From: Crenalkalicoccus roseus
Lineage (GTDB): Bacteria; Pseudomonadota; Alphaproteobacteria; Acetobacterales; Acetobacteraceae
NCBI RefSeq assembly: GCF_004761865.1
Contig: NZ_SJDM01000008.1
Coordinates: 1-64,000 of the forward strand
Direction: 5' to 3'
Length of the DNA stretch: 64,000 nucleotides
Made by a program: the position numbers and the translations under genes. The notes below the pieces were generated by a model. That model was given only the letters and a program-made list of their open reading frames with translations, had not been told where the DNA came from and did not search any database. Position 1 is the stretch's first letter; the number at the start of each line of letters is the position of its first letter. This document shows, piece after piece, positions 47,138 through 56,012 of the stretch.

Positions 47138-48213
47138 GATGTCGGCATCTCCGTCCGCAGGGGGTGCCCGGGCCAGGCTCCGGCCTCGCCGGCGCCGGGC
47201 AGCCCGGCCTTGCGGCCGGCGACCTGCTCCAGCAACCCCGACAGGCGCTCGGCGCAGTGCTCCCAGCGCCAGCCCAGGGCGAATTCGCGGCAGCGGGCCG
47301 GATCGATGGCCAGCGCCGCGCGCGCGGCGCGGCCGAGATCCTCGTCGAGCACGCCGACGCCGCTGTCGCCGATGATGTCCTTGGGGCCGGTCACCGGATA
47401 GGCCGCGACCGGCAGGCCCGAGGCCAGGGCCTCCAGCACCACCAGCCCGAATGTATCGGTGCGCGAGGGAAAGACGAAGACGTCCGCGGCCGCGTAGTGG
47501 CGCGCCAGCTCCTCGCCCCGCTTGAGCCCGACGAAGCGGACCTCCGGGTGGCGGCGGCGCAGCGCCGGCAGCAGCGGCCCGTCGCCGACGACAAGCTTGC
47601 TGCCAGGCAGGTCCAGCTCCAGGAAGTCCTCGATGCTCTTCTCCACGGCGATGCGACCGACATAGAGGAACACCGGCCGCGGAAGATCGAGCCAATCCTT
47701 CGCGCCGGGCCGGAACAATTGCGTGTCCACCCCGCGCGACCAGCGCACCACCCTGGCGAAGCCGCGCCGGTGCAACTCGTCGCAGAGCGAGGGGGTGGCG
47801 GCCAGCACGGCGCGGGAGGGGCGGTGGAACCAGCGCATCGCCCCCCAGGTCCAGGCGGCGGGGATGCGCAGGCGCAGCTCCACCGCCTCGGGGAATTTGG
47901 TGGTGAGGAAGCTCACGAAGGGCACGCCCTGGCGCAGGCACCAGGCCCGGCCGGCGAGGCCGAGCGGCCCCTCGGTTGCCAGTACCACCACCTCCGGCGC
48001 CAGGGCCGCCATGTGGCGCGCGAGACGGCGGCCGGGCAGCAGGGCGAGGCGGATACCGGGGTCGGTCGGGCAGGGCAGGGTGCGGAACATGTCAGGCTCG
48101 ATCATGTTCACCCGGTGGCCGAGGCGCTGCAAACCCTGGCGCACCATGCCAAGCGTGCGGCTGACGCCATTCGCTGGCGGATCGCAGGCATCGGAGACGA
48201 TGACGATGTGCAT
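47134..48213 (-). CDS. Glycosyltransferase family 4 protein, possibly ceramide glycosyltransferase
   Basis: A 359-residue GT-B enzyme. The N-terminus is HIVIVSDACDPPANGVSRTLGMV; the donor domain has FLYVGRIAVEKSIEDFLEL, VVGDGPLLPALRRRHP and FPSRTDTFGLVVLEALASGLPVAAYPVTG. These features match mannosyl- or glucosyl-transferases acting on lipids. It is the first gene of the ligase/ACP/spt unit and is coupled to the ligase. A role in adding a sugar to ceramide or diacylglycerol is inference. The upstream SD is weak. Confidence 0.83.
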   Translation of the reverse strand: MHIVIVSDACDPPANGVSRTLGMVRQGLQRLGHRVNMIEPDMFRTLPCPTDPGIRLALLPGRRLARHMAALAPEVVVLATEGPLGLAGRAWCLRQGVPFVSFLTTKFPEAVELRLRIPAAWTWGAMRWFHRPSRAVLAATPSLCDELHRRGFARVVRWSRGVDTQLFRPGAKDWLDLPRPVFLYVGRIAVEKSIEDFLELDLPGSKLVVGDGPLLPALRRRHPEVRFVGLKRGEELARHYAAADVFVFPSRTDTFGLVVLEALASGLPVAAYPVTGPKDIIGDSGVGVLDEDLGRAARAALAIDPARCREFALGWRWEHCAERLSGLLEQVAGRKAGLPGAGEAGAWPGHPLRTEMPTS

Positions 48214-48252
48214 CGCGGATCTTCGGCAATGACAACCGGTGACGGAGAGGCC

Positions 48253-49131
48253 ATGCGCGGCCACCGGCCGGGGCCGGCCGGCCCCCACCCCCGCCCGCAA
48301 CGTGCCCTCCTCCCGAAGGTTGCTGGTGCGTCAGGGTCTCGCCCAGCCGGCGCGGATCCGCAATCCCTGCTGATCACCGGCGCCAGCAGCGGCATCGGCG
48401 CGGCGCTGGCCCGGGCCTATGCCGCGCCGGGGCGGGTGCTGTTCCTCACCGGCCGCGACCGCGCGCGGCTGGACGCGGTGGCGGAGGCCTGCCGCGCCTT
48501 GGGAGCGAGGGTGGAGACGGCGCTGCTCGACGTCACCGACGCCGCCGCCACCGCCGCCTTCCTGCGGGCGGCCGACGCGGCGTACCCTCTCGATCTCGTG
48601 ATCGCCAATGCGGGCATCGCCGAAGGCGTGTCGGAGCCGGCGACCGATCTCGAGGCGGCGCGGCGGCTGATCGAGGTGAACCTGTTCGGCAGCCTGAACA
48701 CCCTCGCCCCCGCCATCGCCGCCATGGCAGGGCGCGGGCGCGGCCAGGTGGTGCTGATGAGTTCCATCGCCGCCCTGCGCGGCCTGCCGGGATCGCACGG
48801 CTACAGCGCCAGCAAGGCGGCGCTGAAGGCCCTGGCCGAGGGGCTGCGGGCGCCGCTCGCCGCCCGCGGCGTGGCGGTGAACCTGGTGCTGCCCGGCTTC
48901 GTGCGCACGCCGATGAATGAGGGCCGCGGCTTCCCGACACCGCTGCGCATCGAGCCCGACCGGGCGGCGGCGATCATCCGCCGCGGGCTCGCCGCCAACC
49001 GGGCGGTGATCGCCTTCCCGCGCCTGACCTGGTGGGCGGCGCGTGCCCTGGCGCTGTGGCCGCGCCTGGCGGACGCGCTGGCGATGCGGGTGGCGCGCCA
49101 CGGGGCGCCCCCTTCCCCGCCGGGATCCTGA
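48253..49131 (+). CDS. Short-chain dehydrogenase/reductase, 3-ketosphinganine reductase candidate
   Basis: A 292-residue classical SDR. The cofactor motif is LITGASSGIGAAL, the NNAG equivalent is VIANAGIAEG, and the catalytic set is MSSIAA and GYSASKAALK. VNLVLPGFVRTPMNE is typical of lipid-type SDRs, and the C-terminal hydrophobic stretch RLTWWAARALALWPRLADAL suggests membrane contact, as in eukaryotic 3-ketodihydrosphingosine reductase. Start is set at an ATG with GGAGAG before it; the first 45 residues are Pro/Gly/Arg-rich and may not all be translated. Divergent from the glycosyltransferase. Confidence 0.75.
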   Translation: MRGHRPGPAGPHPRPQRALLPKVAGASGSRPAGADPQSLLITGASSGIGAALARAYAAPGRVLFLTGRDRARLDAVAEACRALGARVETALLDVTDAAATAAFLRAADAAYPLDLVIANAGIAEGVSEPATDLEAARRLIEVNLFGSLNTLAPAIAAMAGRGRGQVVLMSSIAALRGLPGSHGYSASKAALKALAEGLRAPLAARGVAVNLVLPGFVRTPMNEGRGFPTPLRIEPDRAAAIIRRGLAANRAVIAFPRLTWWAARALALWPRLADALAMRVARHGAPPSPPGS

Positions 49132-49173
49132 GGACACACGGCCGCCGCCGGGACCGGCATCACAAGCACTTGA

Positions 49174-49206
49174 GGCGCGCCGGCGTCCGGTTCCGGGCGG
49201 CGCGCC
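49174..49206. terminator. Hairpin between convergent SDR and DUF2189 genes
   Basis: Nine-base arms GGCGCGCCG and CGGCGCGCC with a 15-base loop lie 43 bases after the SDR stop. No T run; a weak terminator for the convergent pair. Confidence 0.4.
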
Positions 49207-49215
49207 CGCGCCGCG

Positions 49216-50013
49216 TCACTCCGCCACCACCGCGCGGTACAGGTGCCAGGTCGCGTGGCCGAGCACCGGCACCGCCACGGCGAGCCCCACGAAGAAGGGC
49301 AGGCTGCCGAGCGCCAGCAGCAGGGCGACCACCAGCCCCCACAGCGCCATCGGCCCCGGATTCGCCAGCACCGCCCGCACCGAGGTGCGCACCGCGGCGC
49401 CGGCGCCGAGTTCCGGCCGGTCGAGCAGCATCGGGAAGGAGACCACGGTCAGCATCAGCACCGCCACGGCGAAGAGGAAGCCGACGCCGTTGCCGATCAG
49501 GATGAGCTGCCAGCCTTCGGCCGTGTTGAACAGCCGCCACGCGAACTCGCCGATCGTGGCCGGCACGTAGCCGCCGAAGGTGGCGCGGTAGATCGCCTGC
49601 GCGGCCACGATCCAGGCGGCGAAGATCGCCACCAGCATCAGCCCGAGCGCGAGGATGGACGGCAGGGCCGGCGAGCGCAGCACGTCGAAGGCGTTGAGCC
49701 AGGAGGTGGGCAGCCCCCGCTCCCGCCGCCGGCTGAGCTCGTACACGCCGAGCGCGGCGACCGGCCCGACCAGGGCGAAGCCGGAGGCGAGCGGCCAGAC
49801 CAGCGGCATCAGGTCCCGCCCCGCGGCGGCGGTCGCGGCGACGATGCCGACCAGCGGGTAGATCAGGGCCAGGAACACGAGCTGGGTCGGGTTGGCGCGG
49901 AAATCCTCCCAGCCCCGGGCGAGGGCGGCGCGGATCTCGGCGGTGCCGATGCGGCGCACCGCGGGCTCCGCCTGCGGCAGCAGGGCCCGGTCGGCAGTGG
50001 GCGCGTTGGCCAT
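49216..50013 (-). CDS. DUF2189 family integral membrane protein
   Basis: A 265-residue inner-membrane protein with about six hydrophobic segments (near residues 45-62, 70-92, 117-140, 175-198, 222-245). The N-terminal VRRIGTAEIRAALARGWEDFRANPTQL and later GYELSRR-like region (VYELSRRRERGLPTSW) are characteristic of DUF2189. The family often sits near cytochrome oxidase or respiratory genes, but none is here. GGAGGG precedes the ATG. Function unknown. Confidence 0.83.
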   Translation of the reverse strand: MANAPTADRALLPQAEPAVRRIGTAEIRAALARGWEDFRANPTQLVFLALIYPLVGIVAATAAAGRDLMPLVWPLASGFALVGPVAALGVYELSRRRERGLPTSWLNAFDVLRSPALPSILALGLMLVAIFAAWIVAAQAIYRATFGGYVPATIGEFAWRLFNTAEGWQLILIGNGVGFLFAVAVLMLTVVSFPMLLDRPELGAGAAVRTSVRAVLANPGPMALWGLVVALLLALGSLPFFVGLAVAVPVLGHATWHLYRAVVAE

Positions 50014-50301
50014 GGCTCATTCCCTCCGCGAATGCCGCGGAGCGCCCGGCGGTGCCGGCCGCGTCGGGGAATGACCGCCGCGCTGCACACAGCCGGCCGT
50101 CCACGCAGCACGCAGCTAGGCAGCCCGGCGGACCTTGCCAAGAGGATCCTGGAGGCGCAGGCAGGGCGGCGGGCCGGCTTGCCTCGCGGCATCCGGCCAC
50201 GTTACGCCTGCGGCCGCCGCGAAGGCGGGCCGGCCGGCGGGTCCGGGACGCGCCCGGCACCCCGCACCACAGAGAGAACGACCCAGCAGGGAGAGAACAG
50301 C

Positions 50302-51450
50302 ATGCTGACGCGGCGCCACACCTTCGCCCTCGCGGGCGCCCTCGCGGCGGGCCCGCTCGCCCGCCCGGCCATCGCCCAGCAGCGCAGCCTTCCCGGCCTG
50401 CCGGCCACCATGGTCTGGTCGGTCTACGACGTCGGCTCCACCGGCTATGTCGAGGCCTCGGCCATCGCCGACGCGCTCGGCCGCGCCTATGGCACGCGCG
50501 TCCGGCTGCAGCCCTCGGGCACCTCGATCGGCCGCGTGCTGCCGCTGCGCCAGGGGCGCGCGAGCCATGGCTGGCTCGCCAACGAGCTGTTCTTCGCCGT
50601 CGAGGGTCTCCACGAATACGCCGCGCCCGACTGGGGGCCGCAGGAGTTCCGCACCCTGTGCGGCCGGGTGAACGCCTTCTCCGTGGTGGCGACGCGGGAG
50701 AGCGGCATCACCCGCCCCGAGCATCTCCGGGGCAAGCGCTTCGCCTACGTGCCCGCCAACTCCTCGGTGAACGTGAAGGTGGAGCCGGTGCTGGCCTTCG
50801 CCGGCCTCACCTGGAACGACATGCAGCTCATCCAATTCCCCTCCTACGCCGCCAGCCTGCGCGCGCTGATCGAGGGGCGGGCGGACGCCGCCGGCGCCGC
50901 CCCCGCCGCCGCCGTGCTGCGCGAGCTGGAGGCGAGCCCGCGCGGCATCTCCTGGGTCCAGCTCGACCCGGCGAACGCCCAGGGCTGGCAGGCGGCGCAG
51001 CGCGCCGTGCCCTTCGTCGAGCCCTTCCAGGAGACGATCGGCGCCGGCCTCTCCGAGGCCAGCCCGGCCTGGGTCATGGGCTACCGCTACCCCATGATCA
51101 CCGTGAAGGCGGAGGCGCCGGAGGAGGAGGTCTTCGCGCTGATGAAGGCGGTGCACGAGACCTTCGACCTCTACAAGGACGTCAACCCGATCATGGACCG
51201 CTGGGCGATGCAGCGCGCCGGCACGCCGCCCATGGACGCCGCCTTCCACCCGGCCGCGGTCCGCTACCTCCAGGAGGCGGGCCTGTGGAAGCCCGAATAC
51301 CAGCAGTGGCAGGAGCGCACCCTGCGGCGGCACGAGGTGGTCCGGCGCGCCTGGCAGGAGTTCCTGCCCGGTGCGCGCACCCTCCAGCAGTCCGAATTCG
51401 AGCGCGCCTGGGGCGAGCGCCGCGAGGCGGCGCTGGCGACCCTCGGCTGA
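50302..51450 (+). CDS. TAXI family TRAP transporter solute-binding protein
   Basis: A 382-residue periplasmic binding protein. The N-terminus MLTRRHTFALAGALAAGP with ...AIAQ near residue 26 looks like a Tat signal (twin Arg, RRHTF). The mature part begins with VYDVGSTGYVEASAIADAL, then RVRLQPSGTSIGRVLPLRQG and GKRFAYVPANSSVNVKVEPVLAFAGLTWND, which is the TAXI-family pattern. It would deliver an organic acid or similar solute to the permease encoded 119 bases downstream. GGGAGAG precedes the ATG. Confidence 0.88.
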   Translation: MLTRRHTFALAGALAAGPLARPAIAQQRSLPGLPATMVWSVYDVGSTGYVEASAIADALGRAYGTRVRLQPSGTSIGRVLPLRQGRASHGWLANELFFAVEGLHEYAAPDWGPQEFRTLCGRVNAFSVVATRESGITRPEHLRGKRFAYVPANSSVNVKVEPVLAFAGLTWNDMQLIQFPSYAASLRALIEGRADAAGAAPAAAVLRELEASPRGISWVQLDPANAQGWQAAQRAVPFVEPFQETIGAGLSEASPAWVMGYRYPMITVKAEAPEEEVFALMKAVHETFDLYKDVNPIMDRWAMQRAGTPPMDAAFHPAAVRYLQEAGLWKPEYQQWQERTLRRHEVVRRAWQEFLPGARTLQQSEFERAWGERREAALATLG

Positions 51451-51487
51451 TCCGCCCCGCCTGACCCGCGCCGGCTCGCTCCCCGCC

Positions 51488-51506
51488 GGGGCGCGGCCGG
51501 CGCCCC
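51488..51506 (+). terminator. Hairpin between binding protein and permease genes
   Basis: GGGGCGC and GCGCCCC arms (7 bp) with a 5-base loop, followed by CGTTTCC, 37 bases after the binding-protein stop. Such partial terminators can keep the binding protein more abundant than the permease. Confidence 0.35.
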
Positions 51507-51569
51507 CGTTTCCGACACCGGGCCGCGCCGGCGCGCCCGCTGCAACCGCGAACCGAGATCCCTGCCCGC

Positions 51570-53516
51570 ATGTCGGAAGCCCGCACCGCCCATGCCAGCG
51601 ACGCCACGCAGCCGCCCGAGGATCCGGAAGCGCGCTCCGGCCGCCTGACCGGGACGGCCTTCTGGGTGGTCTTCGCGCTGTCCGCCGCCGGGCTCGGCAT
51701 CGCGGTCAACCAGATCTTCAACCTCGGCATCGGCGGCTTCCGGCCGATCAGCACCGCCTACTACTACCTCGTGATCGGCATCTTCGGCGCCGTCGCCTAC
51801 CTCGCCTTCCCCGCCCGCCGCTCGCAGCGGCACCGCGTGCCCTGGTTCGACTGGCCGCTCGCCGCCCTGGTGCTCGGCCTCGGCCTGTGGCTGGCGAGCG
51901 AGGCGCTCACCATCCAGCTCCGCGGCTGGCAGGCCATGGCGCCGGACTGGGCGGTGCCGCCGGCGGCGCTGTTCATCCTGCTGGTGCTCGAGGGGGTGCG
52001 GCGCACCGGCGAGACCATCCTGTTCTTCGCCTGCCTGATCTTCGCCGCCTTCCCGCTTTTCGCGGGCGGGATGCCGGGCTTCCTCTGGGGCGTGCAGCTC
52101 GACCTGCCGACCACGGTGCAGGAGCATGTCTTCGGCACGGAGAGCATCATCGGCATCCCGATGCAGGTGGTGGCCGACACGCTGATCGGCTTCCTGGTCT
52201 TCGGCGTGGTGCTCTCGGCCACGGGCGGCGCCACCTTCTTCATGGATTTCGCGCTCTCGCTGATGGGCACGAGCCGCGGGGGGCCGGCCAAGGTCTCGGT
52301 CGTCTCCTCGGCGACCTTCGGCATGCTCTCGGGAAGCCCGACCTCGAACGTGCTCACCACCGGCACCCTGACCATCCCGACCATGAAGCGCTGCGGCTAC
52401 GCGCCGCACTACGCCGGGGCGGTCGAGGCCTGCGCCTCCACCGGCGGGGCGCTGATGCCGCCGGTGATGGGGGCCGCCGCCTTCATCATGGCGAATTTCC
52501 TGAACGTCCCCTACGCCGAGGTGATGATCGCCGCGGCGCTGCCCTCGCTGCTCTACTACCTGGCGCTGTTCCTGCAGACCGACCTCTACGCCGCACGCAA
52601 CGGCCTGCGCGGGGTGGGGCGGGAGGAGGTGCCGCCGCTGCTGCCCACCCTGGCCGCGGGCTGGTACTACATCGCCGCCATCGTCGGCCTGACGGTGCTG
52701 CTGCTGTTCTTCCGCATCGAGGCGGAGGCGCCCTTCTGGGTGGCGCTGTTCCTGCTCGGCGTCGCGGTGCTGCGCCGCCGCGCCATCGGCTTCGGCTGGC
52801 GGCGCTTCGCCGGGCTGGTGGTGGATGCGGGCCAGACGGTGGCGCACCTGATCGCGCTGATCGCCGGCATCGGCCTGATCATCGGCGCGCTCTCGGTGAC
52901 GGGGGTGGCGAACTCCTTCTCCCGCGAGCTGGTGCAGTACGCTGCCGGCAACATCGCGCTGCTGCTGTTCTTCGGGGCGCTGACCAGCTTCATCCTCGGC
53001 ATGGGCATGACCGCCTCGGCCTGCTACATCTTCCTCGCCATCGTGCTGGCGCCGGCCCTGGTGCAGGCGGGGCTCGATGCCATGGCCTCGCACCTCTACG
53101 TGCTCTACTGGGGCATGGTCTCCTTCATCACGCCGCCCGTGGCGCTCGCCGCCATCGCCGCCGCCTCGATCGCCAAGTCGAGCCCGATGCGCACCGGGCT
53201 GATGGCGCTGCGCATCGGCATCCTGCTGATGCTGCTGCCGGTGCTGTTCGTGCTGCAGCCGGCGCTGATCCTGTGCGGCGACACCCTGCTGATCCTGCAG
53301 ACCGTGGTCACCGCCGTGGCGGCGGTGCTGCTGCTCGCCTCGGCCTTCGAGGGGTATGTCTATCGCCTCGGGGCGGCTCCCGCCTGGGCGCGCCTCGTCA
53401 TCGGGGCGGGCGGGCTGCTCATGCTGGTGCCGGAGGGGAGGACGGACGCCTTCGGCTTCGGCCTCGCCGTCGCCGGCATCCTGGCGATGGGGGCGCGGCG
53501 CCTCGTCGCCCGCTGA
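51570..53516 (+). CDS. TRAP transporter permease, fused small and large membrane subunits
   Basis: A 648-residue membrane protein with about 16-18 hydrophobic segments, combining the 4-helix DctQ-like part (residues 25-190) with the 12-helix DctM-like part. Diagnostic regions are SGSPTSNVLTTGTLTIPTMKRCGYAPHYAGAVEACASTGG and GALMPPVMGAAAFIMANFL, then ILGMGMTASACYIFLAIVLAPAL. It uses a sodium gradient to import the TAXI ligand. Ligand unknown. The ATG has only a weak purine stretch upstream. Confidence 0.9.
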   Translation: MSEARTAHASDATQPPEDPEARSGRLTGTAFWVVFALSAAGLGIAVNQIFNLGIGGFRPISTAYYYLVIGIFGAVAYLAFPARRSQRHRVPWFDWPLAALVLGLGLWLASEALTIQLRGWQAMAPDWAVPPAALFILLVLEGVRRTGETILFFACLIFAAFPLFAGGMPGFLWGVQLDLPTTVQEHVFGTESIIGIPMQVVADTLIGFLVFGVVLSATGGATFFMDFALSLMGTSRGGPAKVSVVSSATFGMLSGSPTSNVLTTGTLTIPTMKRCGYAPHYAGAVEACASTGGALMPPVMGAAAFIMANFLNVPYAEVMIAAALPSLLYYLALFLQTDLYAARNGLRGVGREEVPPLLPTLAAGWYYIAAIVGLTVLLLFFRIEAEAPFWVALFLLGVAVLRRRAIGFGWRRFAGLVVDAGQTVAHLIALIAGIGLIIGALSVTGVANSFSRELVQYAAGNIALLLFFGALTSFILGMGMTASACYIFLAIVLAPALVQAGLDAMASHLYVLYWGMVSFITPPVALAAIAAASIAKSSPMRTGLMALRIGILLMLLPVLFVLQPALILCGDTLLILQTVVTAVAAVLLLASAFEGYVYRLGAAPAWARLVIGAGGLLMLVPEGRTDAFGFGLAVAGILAMGARRLVAR

Positions 53517-53534
53517 GGGAAGGGAGGGCAGCGC

Positions 53535-54998
53535 GTGCATGCGAAGGGCCTCACGCCCGAACAGGCGGTCGAGCGGCTGGAGGCGCTCCACGCCGCCATG
53601 GTCGGCGCGCTGCGCGGCGCGCTGGAACGCTTCGTCTCCGGCGGGCCGCCACCGGGGCCGGAGGAGCGCGCGCGCTTCCGCTACCCGGAGCTTCGCCTCT
53701 CCTACGACCCGCACGGTCCCCAGCCGCCGGCGACGCGCCGCGCCTTCGCCAAGTTCCAGGCACCCGGCGAATACGCCACCACCATCACCCAGCCCGGCTT
53801 CTTCCGCGCCTATCTGCTCGAGCAGCTCCGCCCGCTGGCCGAGGATTTCGGGGCCACGATCGAGGTCGGGGTGAGCGGGCAGGAGGTCCCCTACCCCTAC
53901 GTGCTGGCGCGGGGCGACGAGTTCTCGGGCGATGCCGGCATCGCCGCCGCCCTGGCCCGCCACTTTCCCACGCCCGCCCTGGCCGCCGTGGGCGACGAGG
54001 TGGCCGACAGCCTCTGGCGCTTCGAGCCCGGCCGGCCGCGCCCCCTCGCCCTGTTCGACGCGCCGCGGGTGGACTACTCGCTGCGCCGGCTGATGCACTA
54101 CACCGGCACCGACTGGCGCTGCGTGCAGCCCTGGATCCTGCTCACCAACTACCACCGCTACGTGGACCAGTTCGTGCAATGGGGCATCGGCCAGCTCCGG
54201 CGGGAAGACGGCCCCTGGCAGCGGCTGGTCCTGCCCGGCGGCATCGAGATCGCGCGCGGCCAGGACCTGACGGAGGCGGAGGCGATGGCCGCCACCGTAC
54301 CCTGGCACCGCTACCAGATGCCGGCCTACCACCTGCTGCGCGACGACGGGGCGGGCGGCACGACGCTGGTCAACATCGGCGTCGGCCCCTCCAACGCCAA
54401 GAACATCACTGACCACCTCGCGGTGCTGCGCCCGCATTGCTGGCTGATGGTCGGGCACTGCGCGGGGCTGCGCCAGTCGCAGCAGATCGGCGACTACGTG
54501 CTGGCGCACGGCTACCTGCGCCGCGACCGGATCCTCGACGACCTGGTGCCGCCCGAGGTGCCGATCCCGGCGCTGGCCGAGGTCCAGCTCGCCCTGCAGG
54601 AGGCGGCGGCGCGCGTCACCGGCGAGCGCGGCGACAGGCTGAAGGAGCGGCTGCGCACCGGCACCGTCGTCACCTATGACGACCGCAACTGGGAGCTGCG
54701 CTGGTCGCAGGAGCGGCGGCGCATCAACCTCTCCCGCGCCATCGCCGTGGACATGGAGAGCGGCACGCTGGCGGCGCAGGGCTATCGGCTGCGCGTGCCC
54801 TACGGCACGCTGCTCTGCGTCTCCGACCGGCCGCTGCACGGGGAGATCAAGCTGCCCGGCACCGCCGGGGCCTTCTACGAGCGGGCGGTCAGGGAGCACC
54901 TGATGATCGGCCTCGCCGCGCTCGACCTGCTGCGCGGCGAGCTCGCCTCGCTGCACTCGCGCAAGCTGCGGAGCTTCGACGAGCCGCCGTTCCGGTAG
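53535..54998 (+). CDS. amn: AMP nucleosidase
   Basis: A 487-residue enzyme that splits AMP to adenine and ribose-5-phosphate. The N-terminal regulatory domain (residues 1-190) includes RFRYPELRLSYD and TTITQPGFFRAYL. The catalytic domain of the purine nucleoside phosphorylase fold has TLVNIGVGPSNAKNITDHLAVLRPHCWLMVGHCAGLR and AIAVDMESGTLAAQGYRLRVPYGTLLCVSD with the catalytic Asp. GTG start with GGAGG upstream. It follows the TRAP permease by 18 bases, a placement seen as chance. Confidence 0.95.
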   Translation: MHAKGLTPEQAVERLEALHAAMVGALRGALERFVSGGPPPGPEERARFRYPELRLSYDPHGPQPPATRRAFAKFQAPGEYATTITQPGFFRAYLLEQLRPLAEDFGATIEVGVSGQEVPYPYVLARGDEFSGDAGIAAALARHFPTPALAAVGDEVADSLWRFEPGRPRPLALFDAPRVDYSLRRLMHYTGTDWRCVQPWILLTNYHRYVDQFVQWGIGQLRREDGPWQRLVLPGGIEIARGQDLTEAEAMAATVPWHRYQMPAYHLLRDDGAGGTTLVNIGVGPSNAKNITDHLAVLRPHCWLMVGHCAGLRQSQQIGDYVLAHGYLRRDRILDDLVPPEVPIPALAEVQLALQEAAARVTGERGDRLKERLRTGTVVTYDDRNWELRWSQERRRINLSRAIAVDMESGTLAAQGYRLRVPYGTLLCVSDRPLHGEIKLPGTAGAFYERAVREHLMIGLAALDLLRGELASLHSRKLRSFDEPPFR

Positions 54999-55016
54999 AG
55001 AGGCTGCGCGCGGCCG

Positions 55017-55958
55017 TCAGCCCGGCGGCAGCAGCCCGCGCGCCCGGATCTCCGCGGCGACCCGCCCCGTCTCGTCGAGCGGCGCGCGCGCGAAGGGCGC
55101 AGGCGCGGCGGCGAGGGGCCGGGCCTGGCCGGCGGCGTAGAGGCTGTCATGCAGCGCCCGGTGCCGCCGGCCGAGGCCACCGGGATCGGCCACGAAGACC
55201 GGCGCCGCGGTGACCAGCGCCTCGGACAGCATGGACACGGAATCCCCCGTCACCACCACCGCATCCGCCCAGGCGAGGAAGCCGAGGAAGGGGTTCGGCC
55301 CCGCATCGCCCCAGCGGAACAGAAGGTGCGGCAGGGGGGCGAGCGCCGCCGCCAGCGCCTCCGTCGCCGCCCGGCCGGTGCGGCGGCTGGCGGTGGCGAG
55401 CACGCTGCCGGCGAAGCCCCCCACCCTTCGGCCGAGCGACGCCGCCACCTCCGGCGCCATGCCCTCCGCCCGCACCGGGCCGCCCAGCAGCAGCGCCACC
55501 CGCGGCGCGGGCAGGGCCGACAGCGCCGCCCAGGCCGCCCGCGCCGCCGCGAGCCCGGCCGGCGAGAGGCGGTGCGTGGCGCCGAGGATCGGCAGCACGT
55601 TCGGCGCCGGGGGCGGCGCGTCGTGGCGGCCGAGGACCAGCAGGTCGAAGCGCGCCGCGCCAAGGCCGGGGCGCATGCAGTGCACCGTACGGGCGCCCCG
55701 CCGCGCCAGCCACAGCGCCAGCGGGGCGGAACGCCGCCCGGCGGAGAGCACGAGGCGCGGCCAGGGCGGGCGCAGCGCCCCGCGCGCCGCAGGCGCCAGC
55801 CCGGCCCGCGTCGGCCAGGGCCAGGGCAGCCGCGCCAGCGGCCCCCATTCCAGCGCAAGGGCGCGGAACGGCGCCCCCAGCCGCTCGGCGATGCCGAGCG
55901 CCTGCGCCGCGGTGCCCGCGCGCGGGTCGGCCAGCACCCACACCGCTTCCTCCGTCAT
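55017..55958 (-). CDS. ELM1-like (mitochondrial fission ELM1 family) protein
   Basis: A 313-residue protein with GT-B-like character. Motifs: [21 protein letters not shown] at the N-terminus, [37 protein letters not shown], and the C-terminal [26 protein letters not shown]. The bacterial relatives of plant ELM1 have no proven reaction; the layout suggests a nucleotide-sugar-binding enzyme acting on envelope glycans. Convergent with amn and divergent from pyrE. Confidence 0.85.
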   Translation of the reverse strand: MTEEAVWVLADPRAGTAAQALGIAERLGAPFRALALEWGPLARLPWPWPTRAGLAPAARGALRPPWPRLVLSAGRRSAPLALWLARRGARTVHCMRPGLGAARFDLLVLGRHDAPPPAPNVLPILGATHRLSPAGLAAARAAWAALSALPAPRVALLLGGPVRAEGMAPEVAASLGRRVGGFAGSVLATASRRTGRAATEALAAALAPLPHLLFRWGDAGPNPFLGFLAWADAVVVTGDSVSMLSEALVTAAPVFVADPGGLGRRHRALHDSLYAAGQARPLAAAPAPFARAPLDETGRVAAEIRARGLLPPG

Positions 55959-56012
55959 GGACGGCGCGGGGTGCTGCGGCTACGAGAGGCCGACCGCTGG
56001 AGGACGCTTGCC

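Noticed and set aside
51264-54956. A 1230-codon open frame on the minus strand opposite the TRAP permease and amn genes
   Set aside because: It is Gln/Arg/His-rich with no family motif and lies antisense to two well-recognised genes. Long antisense open frames are expected at this GC content.
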